Notes: generated by a model not told the origin, from the sequence alone. Shown: positions 49,303 to 58,473, numbered from the stretch's first letter. The stretch: DNA of 64,000 bases from Burkholderia savannae (GCF_001524445.2 NZ_CP013418.1:1984001-2048000), one strand, 5' to 3'. A program made the numbers and translations.

Positions 49303-51570
49303 GCCGCGACGCCTGCGCCGATGATTCGCGCGGCCGTTCGCGAGCGCGACGAGCGCCGCGTCGTAGCCCTGCTTCTGCAATTGCGCGACCGCGTCCGACG
49401 AAAAATCGTAGTCCTCGATGAACGACAGCCGCCCGTCCCGATTCAGCGTGATCCGCGCAATGTCGAGCGCCCCGCGGTTGCCCATCAGCCGGATGTACAG
49501 CGGCTGCTGACGGATCTCGTTCGCGCTCTGCGCGTCGACGTGCGCGAGGATGCCGTCGACGAGATCGCCGAAATCGCTCGCGTATTCCTCGAAGCGCAGA
49601 TCGTTGCGCACGCGGTCCATGTAGGCGATTTCCTCGCGGCGCAGCATCACTTCGACGACGTTCGTCGGCAGCGTCTTCGTGCCCGAGAACAGATCGACGA
49701 TGAATACGCGCCCGCCGATCTGCCCGCACCGCTCGATCACCAGATCGAGCGGCGAATTGCTGACGACGCCGCCGTCCCAGTACGGCCGGCCGTCGACGAC
49801 GGTCCACGGCATCCCGGGCGGCAGGCTGCCGCTCGCGAGCAGATGCGCGGGGCTCAGGCGATCGACGTAGCTGTCGAAGATGCGCGGCTCGCCCGTCTCG
49901 ACGTCGACCGCGCTGATCAGCAGCCGCGTCGGGCTCACGCAGAGCGAATCGAAATCGACGTAGCGCGTGATCAGCTTCTCGATCGGCGATGCGTCGAAGA
50001 AGCTCGTCCATTTCGCGCGCAGCCGGTCGAGGTCGAAGCCGAGCCGAGACCATTGCGGCTTCAGGAAATTCGGCACGCCGAACCACAGCACGTAAGTGGA
50101 CAGCCACGCCTCATGCCACTGCGAGCCGTACGGCGACGGCAGCGCGATCGACAGCTCGCGCCAGAACGCTTCGAGCGCCTTCGCCGCGCCCGTCGGATGG
50201 CTCGCGACGATCGCGCCGTTGAACGCGCCGATCGACACCGCGGAGATCACGTCGGGCCGCACGCCGTGCTGCTCGAGCGCCTTGATCGCGCCGCATTCGA
50301 ACGCGCCGAGCGCGCCGCCGCCCTGCAGGATCAGCATCGTCTGCACCGGCAGCTTGTCGAGCGAAAAGTTCGGATCGCTCAATGTCGCCCGCTGCGCGGC
50401 GACGTTCACGTGCAGCCTGATCGCGTCGCTCAGCGCGGCGATCTCCACGGCCGGCCGGTCGATCGTGAACGCGGCGCGCAGCACGTCGTCGGCGAGATAG
50501 AGCAGCGCGTACGAGCGATCGTCGAACGCGCCGCGCTCTATCGTCTCCGTCGCGCCGACCGGATAGCCGACCAGGTTGTACGACAGCCCGAACACGCTGC
50601 CGTAAAAGATCGATATGTCGCGATACGGCAGCCGGTGGCCGAGCATGTTGCGCGCCGCGATCTTGCCCTGCCGCACCGCGTTGTCCCAATGCTCGATCCG
50701 CCGCCGCACGCCGAAGATCGGATCGTCGAAGTGCGCGGCGTCGCCCGCCGCGAACACGTTCGGATCGGCCGTCTGCAGGAACGCGTCGACTTCGATCCCG
50801 TTGCCGAGCGCGAGGCCGCTGCCTTCGAGCCAGCCGCAGTTCGGCGCGACGCCGACCGCCGCGACGAACAGGTCGCACGGCCGCGTCTCGCCGTCGCTCG
50901 TCTCGACCGCCTCGACGCGCTGCGCGCCGAGCACGCGGCGCACCTCGCGGCTCGTCAGCACGTCGATGCCGCGCGCCGTGCACAGCGCCTCGAAATGGCG
51001 CGCGAGCGCCGGCGCGCGCAGCGGCGGCATCAGCTCCGGCGCATGCTCGACGAGCGTCACCTGCAGGCCGAGCGCCTGCAGCGTCGCGGCGATCTCGACG
51101 CCGAGGAAGCCGCCGCCGAGCACGGTCGCGCGGCGCGCGTGCGCGGCTGCGTCCTTCAGCGTCTGCGCCTGCGCGATCGTGTGCAGCACGTGCACGCCGT
51201 CGAGCTCGATGCCCGGCAGCGCGGGCACCTTCGCGCTCGCGCCCGTCGCGATCAGCAGCTTGTGATAGCGGTACGCCGCGCCGTTCGACGCACGCACGAC
51301 CCGCTTCGCGAGATCGAGATGCTCGGCGCTCGCGCCGAGCACGACGTCGATGCGCTGCGACGCGTAGAACGCCGCGTCGTGCAGCGCGATGCTCGCGGCC
51401 TGCGCGGTGCCCATCAGGAATTCCTGGCTGAGCGGCGGGCGCTGATACGGCAGCACGGGTTCGCCGCACAGGATCGCGATACTCGCCGAAGCGTCCTCGC
51501 CGCGCAGCGACCGCGCGGCGGTGACGCTCGCGATGCCGCCGCCGACGAGCAGATAGTCGAATTCACGCAT
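49297..51570 (-). CDS. FAD-dependent oxidoreductase-patatin-like phospholipase fusion
   Basis: 757 residues. Residues 1-400 form a rubredoxin/ferredoxin-reductase-like FAD enzyme: YLLVGGGIASVTAARSLRGE, LIATGASAKVPALPG, ATVLGGGFLGVEIAATLQAL and NVFAAGDAAHFDD. From about 410 a patatin domain follows: LILQGGGALGAFECGAIKAL, the Ser segment ISAVSIGAFNGAIVASH (Ser about 445; GxSxG here is AVSIG) and the Asp of YWDGGVVSNSPLD (about 598). GGGAGG precedes the ATG. It follows the DksA-like gene by 60 bases and so probably shares its FNR-type promoter. Confidence 0.88.
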   Translation of the reverse strand: MREFDYLLVGGGIASVTAARSLRGEDASASIAILCGEPVLPYQRPPLSQEFLMGTAQAASIALHDAAFYASQRIDVVLGASAEHLDLAKRVVRASNGAAYRYHKLLIATGASAKVPALPGIELDGVHVLHTIAQAQTLKDAAAHARRATVLGGGFLGVEIAATLQALGLQVTLVEHAPELMPPLRAPALARHFEALCTARGIDVLTSREVRRVLGAQRVEAVETSDGETRPCDLFVAAVGVAPNCGWLEGSGLALGNGIEVDAFLQTADPNVFAAGDAAHFDDPIFGVRRRIEHWDNAVRQGKIAARNMLGHRLPYRDISIFYGSVFGLSYNLVGYPVGATETIERGAFDDRSYALLYLADDVLRAAFTIDRPAVEIAALSDAIRLHVNVAAQRATLSDPNFSLDKLPVQTMLILQGGGALGAFECGAIKALEQHGVRPDVISAVSIGAFNGAIVASHPTGAAKALEAFWRELSIALPSPYGSQWHEAWLSTYVLWFGVPNFLKPQWSRLGFDLDRLRAKWTSFFDASPIEKLITRYVDFDSLCVSPTRLLISAVDVETGEPRIFDSYVDRLSPAHLLASGSLPPGMPWTVVDGRPYWDGGVVSNSPLDLVIERCGQIGGRVFIVDLFSGTKTLPTNVVEVMLRREEIAYMDRVRNDLRFEEYASDFGDLVDGILAHVDAQSANEIRQQPLYIRLMGNRGALDIARITLNRDGRLSFIEDYDFSSDAVAQLQKQGYDAALVALANGRANHRRRRRGT

Positions 51571-51630
51571 CGGCGCCTCCCGTCGAGCAGACGCGCGCGG
51601 CGAATGCGGCGGGCGGCCGGGCCCCGCCGC

Positions 51631-52026
51631 TCACAGCGACGACCTCGGCAGCGTCGCGAACCGCCGCTCGTGCGCGTGCTGGCACGGCGCGCAACGCGAC
51701 GCGGTCGGACGCGCGAGCAGGCGCTCGTATTCGATCGGCTGCCTGCAGTCCGCGCAGTAGCCGTAGCCGCCCCGCGCGAGCCGCTCGAGCGCGGCGTCGA
51801 CGGCGCGCAGCTCGGCGAGTTTCATGCCGATCAGCGCATGGTCGACGTCGACGAACAGATTCGCGTTCGCCTCGTCGCCTTCGTCGGGCGCCGTGCCCGC
51901 GAGGTTCGCGTACGGTTCGTCGGCGCGCTGCCGCTCGCATGCGCGCACGTCGGCCTGGAGCACCTGCCTGCACGCATGCAGCAGATCGCTTAGAACCTGG
52001 AGTTGATGCTCGTCGAACGCTGCCAT
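51631..52026 (-). CDS. DksA/TraR-type zinc-finger protein
   Basis: 131-residue small DksA/TraR-family protein. N-terminal helices MAAFDEHQLQVLSDLLHACR; the DVDHALIGMKLAELRAVDAA segment; and the C4 zinc finger GYGYCADCRQPIEYERLLAR then SRCAPCQHAHERR. Family members bind RNA polymerase through the secondary channel and tune stress promoters. GGAGG before ATG 52026. First gene of a probable two-gene unit with the FAD-patatin fusion under the FNR-type box at 52305-52318. Confidence 0.88.
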   Translation of the reverse strand: MAAFDEHQLQVLSDLLHACRQVLQADVRACERQRADEPYANLAGTAPDEGDEANANLFVDVDHALIGMKLAELRAVDAALERLARGGYGYCADCRQPIEYERLLARPTASRCAPCQHAHERRFATLPRSSL

Positions 52027-52304
52027 CCGATCCTCCGCGTATTGCGTTGCCGCATCGGGTCCGCACCGACGGGCGGACGAGGCGGGCTGGTTGCTAGCCG
52101 CTCGTGCGCGTGTTTCGTGCGCGCGACAGGTTCGCGGCGCATGCGCCGCCCCTGTCGCGCGCGCCGCATGCGCCGCGCCCGACGAACGGGCGCGCCGGAA
52201 CGCCGGACGCCGATCCGTTTCCGTTTCCGTTTTTCGGACGCGGCGGCTCGGCGCGGCCTTCGGCCGATTGCTGCGCAAGCGTATGCCGAGCCGGCCCGCC
52301 GGCG

Positions 52305-52318
52305 TTGACTTGAGTCAA
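52305..52318 (-). promoter_or_regulatory. FNR/ANR-type box A
   Basis: TTGAC-TTGA-GTCAA, symmetric in both half-sites. On the reverse strand, with the centre at -41.5, the predicted start is near 52270 and the hexamer TACGCT stands close to the -10 position. Would drive the DksA-like and FAD-patatin genes under oxygen limitation. Confidence 0.6.
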
Positions 52319-52622
52319 TCGGCGCTCGCCGATGCGGCGGCTACGCGCCGCACCGCAGCGCGTTCCCGCCACGATGCCACCGCGCCGCGTCCGCCGCAAC
52401 GTGTCGCGCCGCATGTGCGCGGTGCAGCCCGCCGCCGCTTGCCGTCCGCGGCGCGGCGGCGCCGCCGCGCCGTATCGCCGCGCGGCCGTTCGCAGCGCCG
52501 CGACCGCCTGAACGCGAGGCGAAGCGCGACGCCGGTCCCCGCCGCGTTCCGCCGAGCCGAGGCCGCAACGGCGCGTCACAGCCAGCCGCCGCGCGCCGCG
52601 GCGAACGTCATCCGCCGCCTGC

Positions 52623-52636
52623 TTGACGATCGTCAA
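52623..52636 (+). promoter_or_regulatory. FNR/ANR-type box B
   Basis: TTGAC-GATC-GTCAA, a perfect palindrome. With the centre at -41.5 the start would be near 52671 and TAATCT (52658-52663) falls exactly at -10. Predicted to drive the PHB depolymerase and the ribonucleotide-reductase homologue. Confidence 0.7.
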
Positions 52637-52908
52637 AAACCCCGCGAGCCCGGCTTTTAATCTGGTCATGCGGCGCCCGCCGGCCTATTCTTTCCCCATC
52701 CGATGCGCAGCAAATCCGGCGCGCGGCGGCAGGCGCGCGGCGCTTGGCCGCCATCGCCGATGTCGCCTCGCGACAGCGGGCGCTTCGGCGCCGCAAGCGC
52801 CCCGCCCGCCGCAAGCGCCGCCCTCGCCGTCGCGCGCATGCCGCCACCCGCGGCCTACGCGCGACGCGGCCGCGGCGCCCGATCCCGCGCCGCCAGTAAG
52901 GAGATTCG

Positions 52909-54144
52909 ATGCTCTACGCGTGGCTTGAAGCGCAACGTGAATTCGTCCGGGCATGCCAGCCCTGGGCGGGCGCCGCGCAGCGCGCGGACACCAACTCGCG
53001 CCCGGCCGGCTGGCCGACATGGGGCCCGATGGCGCGCGCGGCCGACGCCGTGCCGGTGCCGCCGCCGTTCGCGATCGCGGCGGTCGCGAGCGGCGGCGCG
53101 GTCGTCCCGATCGACGAGCGCATCGTCGGCGACACACCGTTCTGCGCGCTGCGCAAGTTTTCCCGCCGGCTCCAGGGCGCAGCCGCCGCGCGCCCCGCGG
53201 TGTTTCTGTGCACGCCCCTCGCCGGGCACCACGCGGTGATGCTGCGCGAGACCGTCGAAACGCTGCTCGCGACGCGCGACGTCTACGTGACCGACTGGCG
53301 CAACGCGCGCGACGTCCCGCCCGAGGCGGGCGCGTTCGGCCTGGACGACTACGTGCTCACGCTCGAACGCTTCATCGCCGGCGCGAACGCGAACGGGCTG
53401 CACGTGATGGCGGTCTGCCAGGCGACGGTGCCCGCGCTCGCGGCGGCCGCGCTGCTTGCCGCGCGCGGCGTCCACGTCGCGAGCGTCGCGCTGCTCGGCG
53501 GCCCGATCGACACGCGCACGAGCCCGACGCTCGTCGATCGCTTCGCGCTCGAGCACGACCTCGACTGGTTCCGCCGTGCGGCGATCGACGTCGTGCCGCC
53601 GCCGTACGCGGGCGCGGGGCGGCGCGTCTATCCCGGCTTCGTTCAGCACGCGGCGATCGTCGTCGCGCACCCGCAGCGGCGCGTGTCGCTCGAAAGCCGC
53701 CTTTGGGCCGCGTGGATGACGGGCGACTTCGCGGGCGCCGCGCGCTGCCTGCGCGAGATGAACGAATACGGCGCGGTGCTCGACATGACGGAGCGCTATT
53801 TCCTCGACACGATCCGCGTGATCTTTCACGAATGCCTGCTCGCGGAGGGCCGCTGGTCGATCGGCCGCCGCCGCGTCGCGCCGGAGCGGCTCACGCGCAC
53901 CGCGCTCTGCACGATCGAAGGCGGCCGCGACGACATCTCCGGCGCCGGCCAGACGCACGCCGCGCAGCGGCTGTGCAACGCGCCGCCCGACGCCGCGCGC
54001 GAGCGGATCACCGAGCCGGACTGCGATCACTACGATCTCTTCCTCGGCCCGCGCTGGCAGCGATCGATCTATCCGGCGCTGGAGGCGTTCTGGACGCGCG
54101 CCGAAACGCCGGACTCGGACCACGCGCGCCGCGCCGCGCATTGA
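52909..54144 (+). CDS. phaZ: intracellular polyhydroxyalkanoate depolymerase (PhaZ1-like)
   Basis: 411-residue intracellular PHB depolymerase (PhaZ1 of Ralstonia/Burkholderia is about 420). N-terminus MLYAWLEAQREFVRACQPWA matches the family start; VFLCTPLAGHHAVMLRETVE and VYVTDWRNARDVPPEAGAF follow; the nucleophile is Cys170 in HVMAVCQATVPALAAA, a Cys replacing Ser as known for this group; the C-terminal region CDHYDLFLGPRWQRSIYP carries the catalytic His. Releases 3-hydroxybutyrate from storage granules, which would supply carbon and reductant under low oxygen. Confidence 0.9.
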   Translation: MLYAWLEAQREFVRACQPWAGAAQRADTNSRPAGWPTWGPMARAADAVPVPPPFAIAAVASGGAVVPIDERIVGDTPFCALRKFSRRLQGAAAARPAVFLCTPLAGHHAVMLRETVETLLATRDVYVTDWRNARDVPPEAGAFGLDDYVLTLERFIAGANANGLHVMAVCQATVPALAAAALLAARGVHVASVALLGGPIDTRTSPTLVDRFALEHDLDWFRRAAIDVVPPPYAGAGRRVYPGFVQHAAIVVAHPQRRVSLESRLWAAWMTGDFAGAARCLREMNEYGAVLDMTERYFLDTIRVIFHECLLAEGRWSIGRRRVAPERLTRTALCTIEGGRDDISGAGQTHAAQRLCNAPPDAARERITEPDCDHYDLFLGPRWQRSIYPALEAFWTRAETPDSDHARRAAH

Positions 54145-54267
54145 ATCGAGCATCGCGCCGCGCATCGGGCCGCCCGGCCCGGCCCGCGCACACGCCGCTT
54201 GCGGACGATCAACAAACGCACGCGCGCCGCTCGCCACACGGATTCGTTCGTCCGCATGATCGGCGTC

Positions 54268-56070
54268 ATGGACGACCAACCGATCTGCGACGCCGTATTC
54301 GCCGACCGCTATGCGCTGCCGGGCGAGAACTCGCGCTCCCAGGCGTTCGCGCGGGTCGCTCGCGCGCTCGCGCTCGCGGAGCCGGTCGCGACGCGCCCGG
54401 GCACCGCGCGGCGCTTCTACCGCAATCTGCTGACCGGCGCGCTCGGCGCGGGCAGCATCATGGCGCGCGCGGGCGCCGCGCAGGATCAGACGATGGCGAG
54501 CTGCTTCGTTCATCCGATCCGCGCGCCCGCCGCGCTCACGCGCTTTCATCCGGACCTCGACCAGGCGATCGACGAGGCTCGCCTCACGCTCGCGATGGGC
54601 GGCGACATCGGCTACGACTTCTCGGAGATCCCGCCCGCGAGCGCGCGGCCCGAAACCGACCGGTCGACGTCGCCCGGCGTGTGCGCGGCGCTCGACCGGT
54701 TCGACCGCATCGGCGCGCAGGCGGGCGAGCGCGACGGACGCCGCCGCGTGCAGCTCGCGGTGCTGCGCTGCGATCATCCGGACCTGCTCGCGTTCGCCGC
54801 CGCGAAGCGGGAGCACAAGCGGGAGCGCGCGTGCCGGGCGACGCTCGATCTCGCGGTGGCCGCCACCGATGCGTTCATGCTGGCGGTCGAGCAGGATCTG
54901 CCGTGGACGCTGCGGCATCCGGCGCCGCCGCAGGGCGCGCCGAGCGGCGCGCTGCCCGCCGCCGACGGCGCATGGACATACGCGACCGTGCCCGCGCGAC
55001 ATCTGTGGCGCGAGATCGTCGCGGCGGCGCGCGACGGCGCGGGGCCCGGGCTCGTGTTCGTCGACGCGATCGACGCCGCCGGCCCGCTGCGCGGCCGCGA
55101 GCGGATCGACGCGACGAGCCCGTGCGGCGCGCAGCCGCTGCCGCCGTACGGCAGCAGCATGCTCGGCGCGATCGATCTGTCGCGGTTCGTGCGCAATCCG
55201 TTCGGCGTCGGCGGCGAGCCGCGCTTCGATTTCGCCGCATTCGACGCGGCGGTGCGCGTCCAGGCGCGCTTTCTCGACAACGCGCTCGACGTCACGCGCT
55301 GGCCGCTCGCCGCGCATGCGCGCGAGTCGTATCAAAAGCGACGGATCGGCGTCGGCGTGACGGGGCTCGCGGACATGCTCGCGATGATGCGGCTGCGCTA
55401 CGACTCGCCGGCCGCGCGCGAGATGGCGCGCTACATCGCGTCCGATCTGCGCAATCATGCGTATGCGGCGTCGGCCGAGCTCGCCGCCGAGCGCGGCGCG
55501 TATCCGCTGTGCGACCGGCACGCGCACCTCGACGCGCTGCACGCGGGGCCGCCGCTGCCGCACGCGGTTCGCCACGCGATCGAGCGCGACGGGCTGCGCA
55601 ACAGCCATCTGACGTCGTTCGCGCCCGCCGTCGGCGTGAGCCTCGCGTTCGGGGACAACTGCTCGCCGGGCGTCGAGCCGGCGCACGCGTGGATCGAGCA
55701 CCGGGCGGTGCGCGCGGGCGCGGCGGGGATGCGCGCGGAGAACCACGCGCACCGGCTGTTCCGGTCGCTGCGCGGCGATCGCGTCGCGCTGCCCGACTAT
55801 TTCGCGACCGATGCGGACGTCGCGCCGAGCGAGCGCCTCGCGATGCGCGCGGCGCTGCAGCCTTATGTCGACGCGGGGGTCGAGAGCACGCTGACGCTCG
55901 CGAAGCATTACTCGCTCGAAGAGATCAATGCGCTGCTGTTCGGCGCATGGCGCGCGAAGCTGAAGAGCGTCGCGATACGGCGCACGGATCTCGCGCGCGA
56001 CGCGGGGGCGGGGGCGGGGGCGGGGGCGGGGGCGGGGGCGGGGGCGGGCGGCGAAGGCAGCGGCGTCTGA
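54268..56070 (+). CDS. class II (B12-dependent) ribonucleotide reductase homologue, degenerate active site
   Basis: 600 residues from MDDQPICDAVFADRYALPGE (other in-frame starts: ATG 54256, TTG 54199). Overall NrdJ-like: MASCFVHPI, AMGGDIGYDFSEIPP, QPLPPYGSSMLGAIDLSRFV, RRIGVGVTGLADML, SHLTSFAPAVGVSLAFGDNC. The radical-Cys loop, N-P-C-x-E in functional enzymes, reads SPCGA, so the catalytic Asn and Glu are replaced; a C-terminal CxxC is also absent. The end is a (Gly-Ala)n tail made by a GGGGGC hexamer repeat. Follows phaZ by 123 bases. Probably not a normal reductase. Confidence 0.8.
   Translation: MDDQPICDAVFADRYALPGENSRSQAFARVARALALAEPVATRPGTARRFYRNLLTGALGAGSIMARAGAAQDQTMASCFVHPIRAPAALTRFHPDLDQAIDEARLTLAMGGDIGYDFSEIPPASARPETDRSTSPGVCAALDRFDRIGAQAGERDGRRRVQLAVLRCDHPDLLAFAAAKREHKRERACRATLDLAVAATDAFMLAVEQDLPWTLRHPAPPQGAPSGALPAADGAWTYATVPARHLWREIVAAARDGAGPGLVFVDAIDAAGPLRGRERIDATSPCGAQPLPPYGSSMLGAIDLSRFVRNPFGVGGEPRFDFAAFDAAVRVQARFLDNALDVTRWPLAAHARESYQKRRIGVGVTGLADMLAMMRLRYDSPAAREMARYIASDLRNHAYAASAELAAERGAYPLCDRHAHLDALHAGPPLPHAVRHAIERDGLRNSHLTSFAPAVGVSLAFGDNCSPGVEPAHAWIEHRAVRAGAAGMRAENHAHRLFRSLRGDRVALPDYFATDADVAPSERLAMRAALQPYVDAGVESTLTLAKHYSLEEINALLFGAWRAKLKSVAIRRTDLARDAGAGAGAGAGAGAGAGGEGSGV
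55998..56049 (+). repeat. coding hexamer repeat (GGGGGC)
   Basis: Seven to eight tandem GGGGGC units within the last codons of the ribonucleotide-reductase homologue, encoding a Gly-Ala tail. Six-base units change length without frameshift, so strains may differ in tail length. Confidence 0.85.
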
Positions 56071-56095
56071 GGCCACGGGCGGCGCGCGCGAGCGC

Positions 56096-56109
56096 TTGAC
56101 CCACGTCAA
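56096..56109 (+). promoter_or_regulatory. FNR/ANR-type box C
   Basis: TTGAC-CCAC-GTCAA. Centre at -41.5 predicts a start near 56144, and TCGAAT (56132-56137) lies exactly at -10. This also argues that translation starts at 56238 and not at the upstream ATG 56136. Confidence 0.7.
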
Positions 56110-56237
56110 GCCGGCGCTCGCCGCAATCGGGTCGAATGACAACGGGCGCAATCGCGGCGCGGCGGTTTCCATGGCACGTCGACCGCGCGGCCGGCTGCGT
56201 CCCGTCCCGCGTGATCACGAACCCCGGAGGTGACGAG

Positions 56238-57935
56238 ATGCGCCGTGCGCGCCGACCGAAGCTCGCGCAATCCGCCGACATGCCGCGCCGCGCGCGCGCA
56301 GCCGCCATGCGCGGCAACGGCCCGCAGCGGCGGGCCGTGCGCGAGCGTGCGGCCCGCCGCCTGTCGCGCGACATCGACGCGACGCTGCGCCGCGCGTCGA
56401 CATACCCGCATCCGGCCGGCCGCATCGTGCGCATCGAAACGCACATCTCCGTCGTCTACCTTGTCGGACGCTTCGCGTACAAGCGCCTGAAGCCGTTCGA
56501 CTTCGGCTTCGCGAACTTCGGCGATCTGGCCGCGCGCCGCCGCGCGTGCGAAGCCGAGCTCGCGCTGAACCGCCCGCTCGCCGCGCCCATATATCTCGCG
56601 GCCGGCCCGATCGTGCGCCGCGCGCGCGGCCTTCGCCTGTTCGACGCGGGCGTCGCCGTCGATCATGTCGTCAAGATGCGCCGCTTCGACGAACGGATGC
56701 TGTTTTCCCGATTGCTCGCGCGCGGCGAGCTCGGCGCGGCGGACATCGACGCCGCCGCGACGCGCATCGCCGCATACCATCTGCACGCGCCGCGCGACGT
56801 TCCGCGGCGCGAGTACGGCGGCGCGCGCGAGCTGCGCAGGCAGATCGCGGACGTGTTCGCGCCGCTCGAGCGCGCACTCGGCACGGCGCTGCCCGCGCCG
56901 CTGCGCGCGTGGTGCGTGCGCCGCTGCGACGAGCTCGCCGCGCATCTCGACGTACGCCGCGCGAGCGGCTATGTCCGCGCGTGCCACGGCGACCTGCATC
57001 TCGACAACGTCGTGAAGCACGGCCGCGACGCGCTGATGTTCGATTGCATCGATTTCGACGACGCGCTGCGCTGGATCGACGTGATCAACGACCTGTCGTT
57101 TCTGCTGATGGATCTGCACGCGCACGGTCGCGCCGATCTCGCGCACCGGCTGCTGAACCGCTGGCTCGACGAGACGGGCGATTTCGCGGGCCTCGCCGCG
57201 CTGCCGCTGTACGTCGCGTACCGGGCGCTCGTGCGCGCGCTCGTCGCGACGATGCGCGGCGGCGGCGACGCCGCGGCGCGCGCCGCGCACATCGAGCGCG
57301 CGCGCAGGTATGTCGACGTCGCCGCGCGCGAGGCCCGCGCGCGCCGCCCGTGCCTGCTGCTGTGCCACGGCTATTCGGGCTCGGGCAAATCGGTGGCGAG
57401 CCGCGCGCTCGCCGACGTATGCGGCGCGATCCGGCTGTCGAGCGACAGCGAGCGCAAGCGCGCGCGACCGTTCGCGGCGGTCGACGCGCGGCCGCTGCCC
57501 GCCGCCGCGTACACGCCGCAACAGATCGATGCGCAATACGAGCGCCTGCGCGCGCTCGCGCGCGACGTGCTGCGCGCCGGCTACACGGCGCTCGTTGACG
57601 CGACGTTTCTCTCGCAGGCGCGCCGCGCGCGCTTCGTCGCGCTCGCACGCGAAATGGGCGTGCCCGTCTTCATTCTCGATTTCCGCGCGAGCCGCGCGTG
57701 TCTCGAAAAGCGCGTCGACGCGCGCGCCGCCGCGCAAAACGACCGTTCGGACGCGGGCGCGGCCGTGCTCGCGACGCAGCTCGCGAGCGCCGATCCGCTC
57801 GACGCCGACGAACGCGCACACACGATCGGCTTCGATACCGACGTGCCGCTGCAAGCAATCCGGTCGGCCGAATATTGGCGGCCGGTGCTCGACGCGCTCG
57901 ATACGGCCTCACTTGATGCCGCGACGACGAGTTGA
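56238..57935 (+). CDS. aminoglycoside-phosphotransferase-like and P-loop kinase fusion
   Basis: 565 residues, GGAGGTGACG before the ATG. The N-terminal half is a COG2187-type kinase-like domain: VVYLVGRFAYKRLKPFDFGF, catalytic loop VRACHGDLHLDNVV, metal-binding FDCIDFDDALRWIDVIND. The C-terminal part (from about 370) is a zeta-toxin/gluconate-kinase-like P-loop domain with Walker A LLCHGYSGSGKSVASRALAD, RLSSDSERKR and LVDATFLSQARRARF. Substrate unknown. The family occurs near universal stress and low-oxygen genes; FNR-type box C upstream supports that. Confidence 0.85.
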   Translation: MRRARRPKLAQSADMPRRARAAAMRGNGPQRRAVRERAARRLSRDIDATLRRASTYPHPAGRIVRIETHISVVYLVGRFAYKRLKPFDFGFANFGDLAARRRACEAELALNRPLAAPIYLAAGPIVRRARGLRLFDAGVAVDHVVKMRRFDERMLFSRLLARGELGAADIDAAATRIAAYHLHAPRDVPRREYGGARELRRQIADVFAPLERALGTALPAPLRAWCVRRCDELAAHLDVRRASGYVRACHGDLHLDNVVKHGRDALMFDCIDFDDALRWIDVINDLSFLLMDLHAHGRADLAHRLLNRWLDETGDFAGLAALPLYVAYRALVRALVATMRGGGDAAARAAHIERARRYVDVAAREARARRPCLLLCHGYSGSGKSVASRALADVCGAIRLSSDSERKRARPFAAVDARPLPAAAYTPQQIDAQYERLRALARDVLRAGYTALVDATFLSQARRARFVALAREMGVPVFILDFRASRACLEKRVDARAAAQNDRSDAGAAVLATQLASADPLDADERAHTIGFDTDVPLQAIRSAEYWRPVLDALDTASLDAATTS

Positions 57936-58314
57936 TGCCGAAAAGGCCCCGCGCCGGAAACGCTCGCCACTGTCGGATGAACCGCCTGGGTCTGATCAAT
58001 TGCGCTGCCGCGGCCGCCCATTTCATACCGGCAATACGTCGTACCGGATCGTATGATCTGACGAAGCGCGCCGCAGCGATACAGCGCATCCCGCCGACTG
58101 GCTCTGGTGCGACGCGAGCGCTCGCCCAACAGCTCAGCCATGCGGGCCGACGTTATCCACGACCCAGCCTTTGCAGGTCATCTCGACAACGTGCCGGTGC
58201 CCGTCGCACCCTATATGGAACCTTCCATTGCACGACATCGCTCGGATATAAAAAATATTCATCGAAGTCAATTCTTGGATTCTTGTTATTTCGATACGCG
58301 TACCTCGCGATTTT

Positions 58315-58473
58315 TTATTTAATCTCCTGTCGCGTCGTATCGGGGCAAACTCCATCGCCTCCGTCGCAGACTTTCGCGTACATCATGGCAATCACCAACC
58401 CGGCAATCGCCATAACAAGAACAACGGCGGGCCCGTCACCAATTTTGCCTTCCGGGATCGATTTGAATTCAAT
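58315..58473 (-). pseudogene. 5'-truncated small membrane protein fragment
   Basis: Reverse-strand frame reading IEFKSIPEGKIGDGPAVVLV then MAIAGLVIAMMYAKVCDGGD, GVCPDTTRQEIK and TAA. It has one membrane helix and a two-Cys tail, and protein-like composition, but is closed upstream by a stop at 58474 with no ATG/GTG/TTG before the internal Met at 58413 (32 residues). Probably a leftover of a transferred gene; family unknown. Confidence 0.35.

Larger units (their letters stand above)
52027..52908. other. divergent regulatory spacer with two FNR-type boxes
   Basis: 882 bases between the reverse-strand DksA-like gene and the forward PHB depolymerase gene. Two FNR-type boxes lie about 280 bases from each start, predicting 5' leaders of about 240 bases in both directions. 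No gene was supported; Arg-rich open frames are ignored. Confidence 0.6.

Noticed and set aside
49039..51993. 984-codon forward ORF opposite the FAD-patatin gene
   Set aside because: Antisense shadow extended by the heptamer repeat; composition Arg/Ala/His-rich without motifs.
54199..54212. TTGCG-GACG-ATCAA as another FNR-type box before the ribonucleotide-reductase homologue
   Set aside because: The left half-site is poor and no -10 follows at the right distance; the gene is more likely read through from phaZ.
56136..56237. Longer N-terminus for the kinase fusion starting at ATG 56136
   Set aside because: Lies at or before the predicted transcription start; ATG 56238 has a strong GGAGGTGACG sequence.
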